Assembly (NCBI GenBank): GCA_905221605.1
Contig: CAJNDS010002091.1
Coordinates: 124,001-188,000, forward strand
From: Symbiodinium natans
Taxonomy: Eukaryota > Sar > Dinophyceae > Suessiales > Symbiodiniaceae
DNA: 64,000 nucleotides
Reading direction: 5' to 3'
Positions 61,640-64,000 of the stretch are shown in pieces. A model generated the notes under the pieces. The model was not told the DNA's origin, ran no database searches, and saw nothing but the letters and a program-made list of their open reading frames with translations. Within the stretch, counting starts at the first letter, position 1; every line of letters begins with the position of its first letter. Position numbers and translations under genes: made by a program.

Positions 61640-63600
61640 AGTGAACCCGGCACTGGCAGGTGCAAAAAAACGCGCGAAACAAATGTTTGTTACTTCCGTG
61701 CGAACACATGTATGTGCGTGTGTGAACACACAACGGGACCATGCTCATGCATGCATTGTTGCTTCGAGCACACATATGTGCATCGTTGAGCAAACAACAA
61801 GAGCGGCCCATGGTCGAGTACTATTGTTGCTTTTGTGTGAACACATGTATGTGCATGGTTGGGCAAATCAATGTGGTTGGACCATGCTCATGTGCAAGCA
61901 TTGGTATCGGTCAGCCACGGAACATTTTGGCCTGATGTTCCAGATCTGCTTCACCGGCGAGCTTTGGGCCATAGGCTGTTTTGATGGAACCTTTACTGCA
62001 CATGGGTCTTTATGTCCCACACAGCGTAACTAGTGTGACGAAGATATGGATGAACATTGACGCCCCTCCGCCTTACGCCAGCCGTCGACCTCCCGCTGCT
62101 GAGTGACTGCTGTGCTTTTGGCTTTGCACTGGGGTCACTCGGCTGTGAAAGACGCGCGCGCATGTGCGCAAAACCGAACGTCTGCCATTTCCGGTGCGAT
62201 GAGTCGGTGCGTTGACAGGAACAATGTTTTCTCCCACGCACCTCTGCCCCACCACGGTCTGAGAGCTGGCGGCAGCTGTTTCAAAACAGCGGAATGCGGC
62301 AAGACGACCGGGCGACAGTAAAAAGGCTGGCCCGTGGAACTGGGGGCGGAGACCAGTGTGGTGCCGACTGTGAGCTGTCCCCACGGGTCAAAACCAGCAC
62401 GAACTCAATGCGCGTGCCTGGGCATGGAGGTCTCGAAAACGAATGTCGCATGCGATTGCAGCTTTGCCTCCTGGAAGATGCATGTCGCGGCACGATCGAA
62501 CGGGACACCATGCTGCCGTTGCAGGCCCGACCGGTTTTTCCCAGGACGTCGAGGTGGCGACCGACAGTGGGCTGCATCGAAACGGGAGTGGCAGCTGCAG
62601 ACGTCGCAGGCCCGGAATGCAGCGCGTTCCATTCCTAGCTCCCGTCGTAGGAATGGCTTGGAGCGCCACTGTGCACGGCAATCAAAACGATTAGGAAATG
62701 GACCGTGCAAAATGTTGTTGCTGCTGTTGATGCTGTCGTTGTTTCTGTCGCTGAACCAGCTGGCCTTCCGTAAATCGTCGCATGGGATTGTCGAGATTGT
62801 CCGAACGGGAACAACGCGCATCACAACACTTTCTGCATCAGAAAAAATGCGCTTCGTGCTCCGACCAACAGGTATCGGGAACGCACAGGCCTGAACCCGG
62901 TCTTCTTCCACTTTTTCCCAACCCATCCTCCACAAATGACGCTGCCGATTTCGCTGCTGACTGCGCTGGGATCAAAGGGGCTGGGCAGCTCAGCGTTTGC
63001 AACAAACGTGCTCCCACGTGTGCCGGAAGTCTGAAACATGAAGCCTGCCTGCGGCAGCCTAGGACTGCTAGGACTACTGTATTCGCATCGATGTCATCCT
63101 TCAGCTGGTCTTCCTCGCCAGTTTCCCGGGATCGGGCTAGTTCCTGCCAGCTTTTTTGGTCGTGCTATTTCCTGCCAGCTTTTTGGGCAGAATCCCAGAA
63201 TGGCATAGCTAAAAAGGGGCGCAGCTTCTTCGTGGGTCCGTTTGTCCAGGTAGCTACAAGAAAAAAAGTACGGCCAAGAATCATCGCAGCTGCTTCCGGT
63301 CGTGGTGTCGTGACAGCAAGAAACGTTGCGGAATCCTGACTGCCTGCCCTCTTGCGCCCTCCAATATCCCGGGCCGGGACATCGTCCATGGTACCGCCGT
63401 GGACGCCGCAATGTCGCAGGAACCCCGATGTGCAGATGCCGTGGCTTGGCCGGCCTGGCTGTCGAGAAGGCGTGCGACGCGCGAAGGGTTGTCAATTTTC
63501 CGTCATGCAAAGACAGTGGCGGGCCGGGTTTCGCCGCCCGCCTTCAAAAGGAACAACGTACTCAAGGCATGCGGCCGAAACATCCGGAACCGTCTTCTGG
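61640..63600. other. Region without an assigned gene, no telomere-type repeats
   Basis: Overlapping open frames on both strands reflect high GC. Local features: diverged direct repeats with GAACACATGTATGTGC (about 61703 and 61838) and a 35 bp direct repeat with TTCCTGCCAGCTTTTT (63141 and 63170). Confidence 0.5.
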
Positions 63601-63601
63601 T

Positions 63602-63720
63602 TGGTTCTGAGTAAGGAATGAGGGAATTATAGGGTTGAAGGTTTAGGGTTTAGGGCCCGATATAATCCCTTAAAGGGCTATATACAGGGCCCTCACTCCC
63701 TCATTCCCTACTCAGAACCA
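63602..63720. repeat. TGGTTCTGAGTAAGGAATGA element (G3)
   Basis: Ends TGGTTCTGAGTAAGGAATGA and CATTCCCTACTCAGAACCA, with two TTTAGGG units inside. It is the only clear member of the left-side element families in the last 6 kb. Confidence 0.75.
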
Positions 63721-64000
63721 GGGGGGGTCTTGTCTTGAAAGCCCCCACACTGCCCAACAAATGGACGGGTGCGGCTGCGCTGTGCTGAATCACCCCGCGA
63801 CCTCGCACGAGCCAGCCAACCCGAGCTACATGTTTGTTGCGAAGTTCGCAGCATTGCCCACGCAAACGCACTCAACGGTAAATGTGTCTCTGGTCTTGGC
63901 CGCTGCGTGCAAGACTCGAACCGCTCGCCAGCACACACCATTCTTGCAAATGGTGAGGCCGGCAGCTATGCATGCCACAAAATATGTACTCGCCCGCGCA

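Noticed and set aside
1-64000. tRNA, rRNA or other structured RNA genes
   Set aside because: I scanned by eye for tRNA-like arms and rRNA core sequences and found none; a covariance-model search would be needed to exclude small ones.

Overview
Organism. The window reads as nuclear DNA of a dinoflagellate, most likely a Symbiodiniaceae-like species (genus is inference). Four signals support this. The 3' 13 nt of the dinoflagellate spliced leader (ATTTTGGCTCAAG) sit inside both LTRs of a retrotransposon. Introns have GT, GC or GA donors and an AG acceptor followed by G. Introns are made of short transposon-like repeats (introners) with target-site duplications. TTTAGGG-type repeats are scattered in both orientations through introns and intergenic DNA.

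Layout. 1-19.6 kb is repeat-dense: TTTAGGG arrays and their variants, and many 60-200 bp inverted-repeat elements in about a dozen families. Between them lie short exon-like islands, mostly minus strand, that I could not assign. 19618-25356 (minus) is one complete gene that I rebuilt by hand: a CEP104/FAP256 ciliary-tip protein of about 865 residues in 15 exons. At least ten of its 14 introns are repeat elements flanked by short duplications, and removing one copy restores the reading frame. 25.4-39.8 kb repeats the island-and-repeat pattern, with several good minus-strand exon candidates. 39825-50791 is a nearly intact Ty1/copia-type LTR retrotransposon: apparently identical 453 bp LTRs, GAAAC duplication, a Drosophila-copia-like half-tRNA-iMet primer site, and a giant Gag-Pol with protease, integrase, RT and RNase H. 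Unusual parts are a 14-copy 57 bp tandem repeat with a 2 bp frameshift, a possible jelly-roll/2OG-like domain, a long acidic insertion in the integrase core and a membrane plus Cys-rich C-terminal extension. 50.8-57.7 kb returns to mixed exon islands and inverted-repeat elements. 57.7-64 kb is nearly free of TTTAGGG repeats and holds decayed non-LTR (LINE-type) fragments at about 59.6-61.6 kb.

How it fits together. The same element families occur as introns of CEP104 and in the unassigned sequence, so many of the other copies are probably also introns and mark exons of genes not yet recognised. No tRNA, rRNA, CRISPR or bacterial-type operon was seen. All exon joins come from hand translation and need transcript support.
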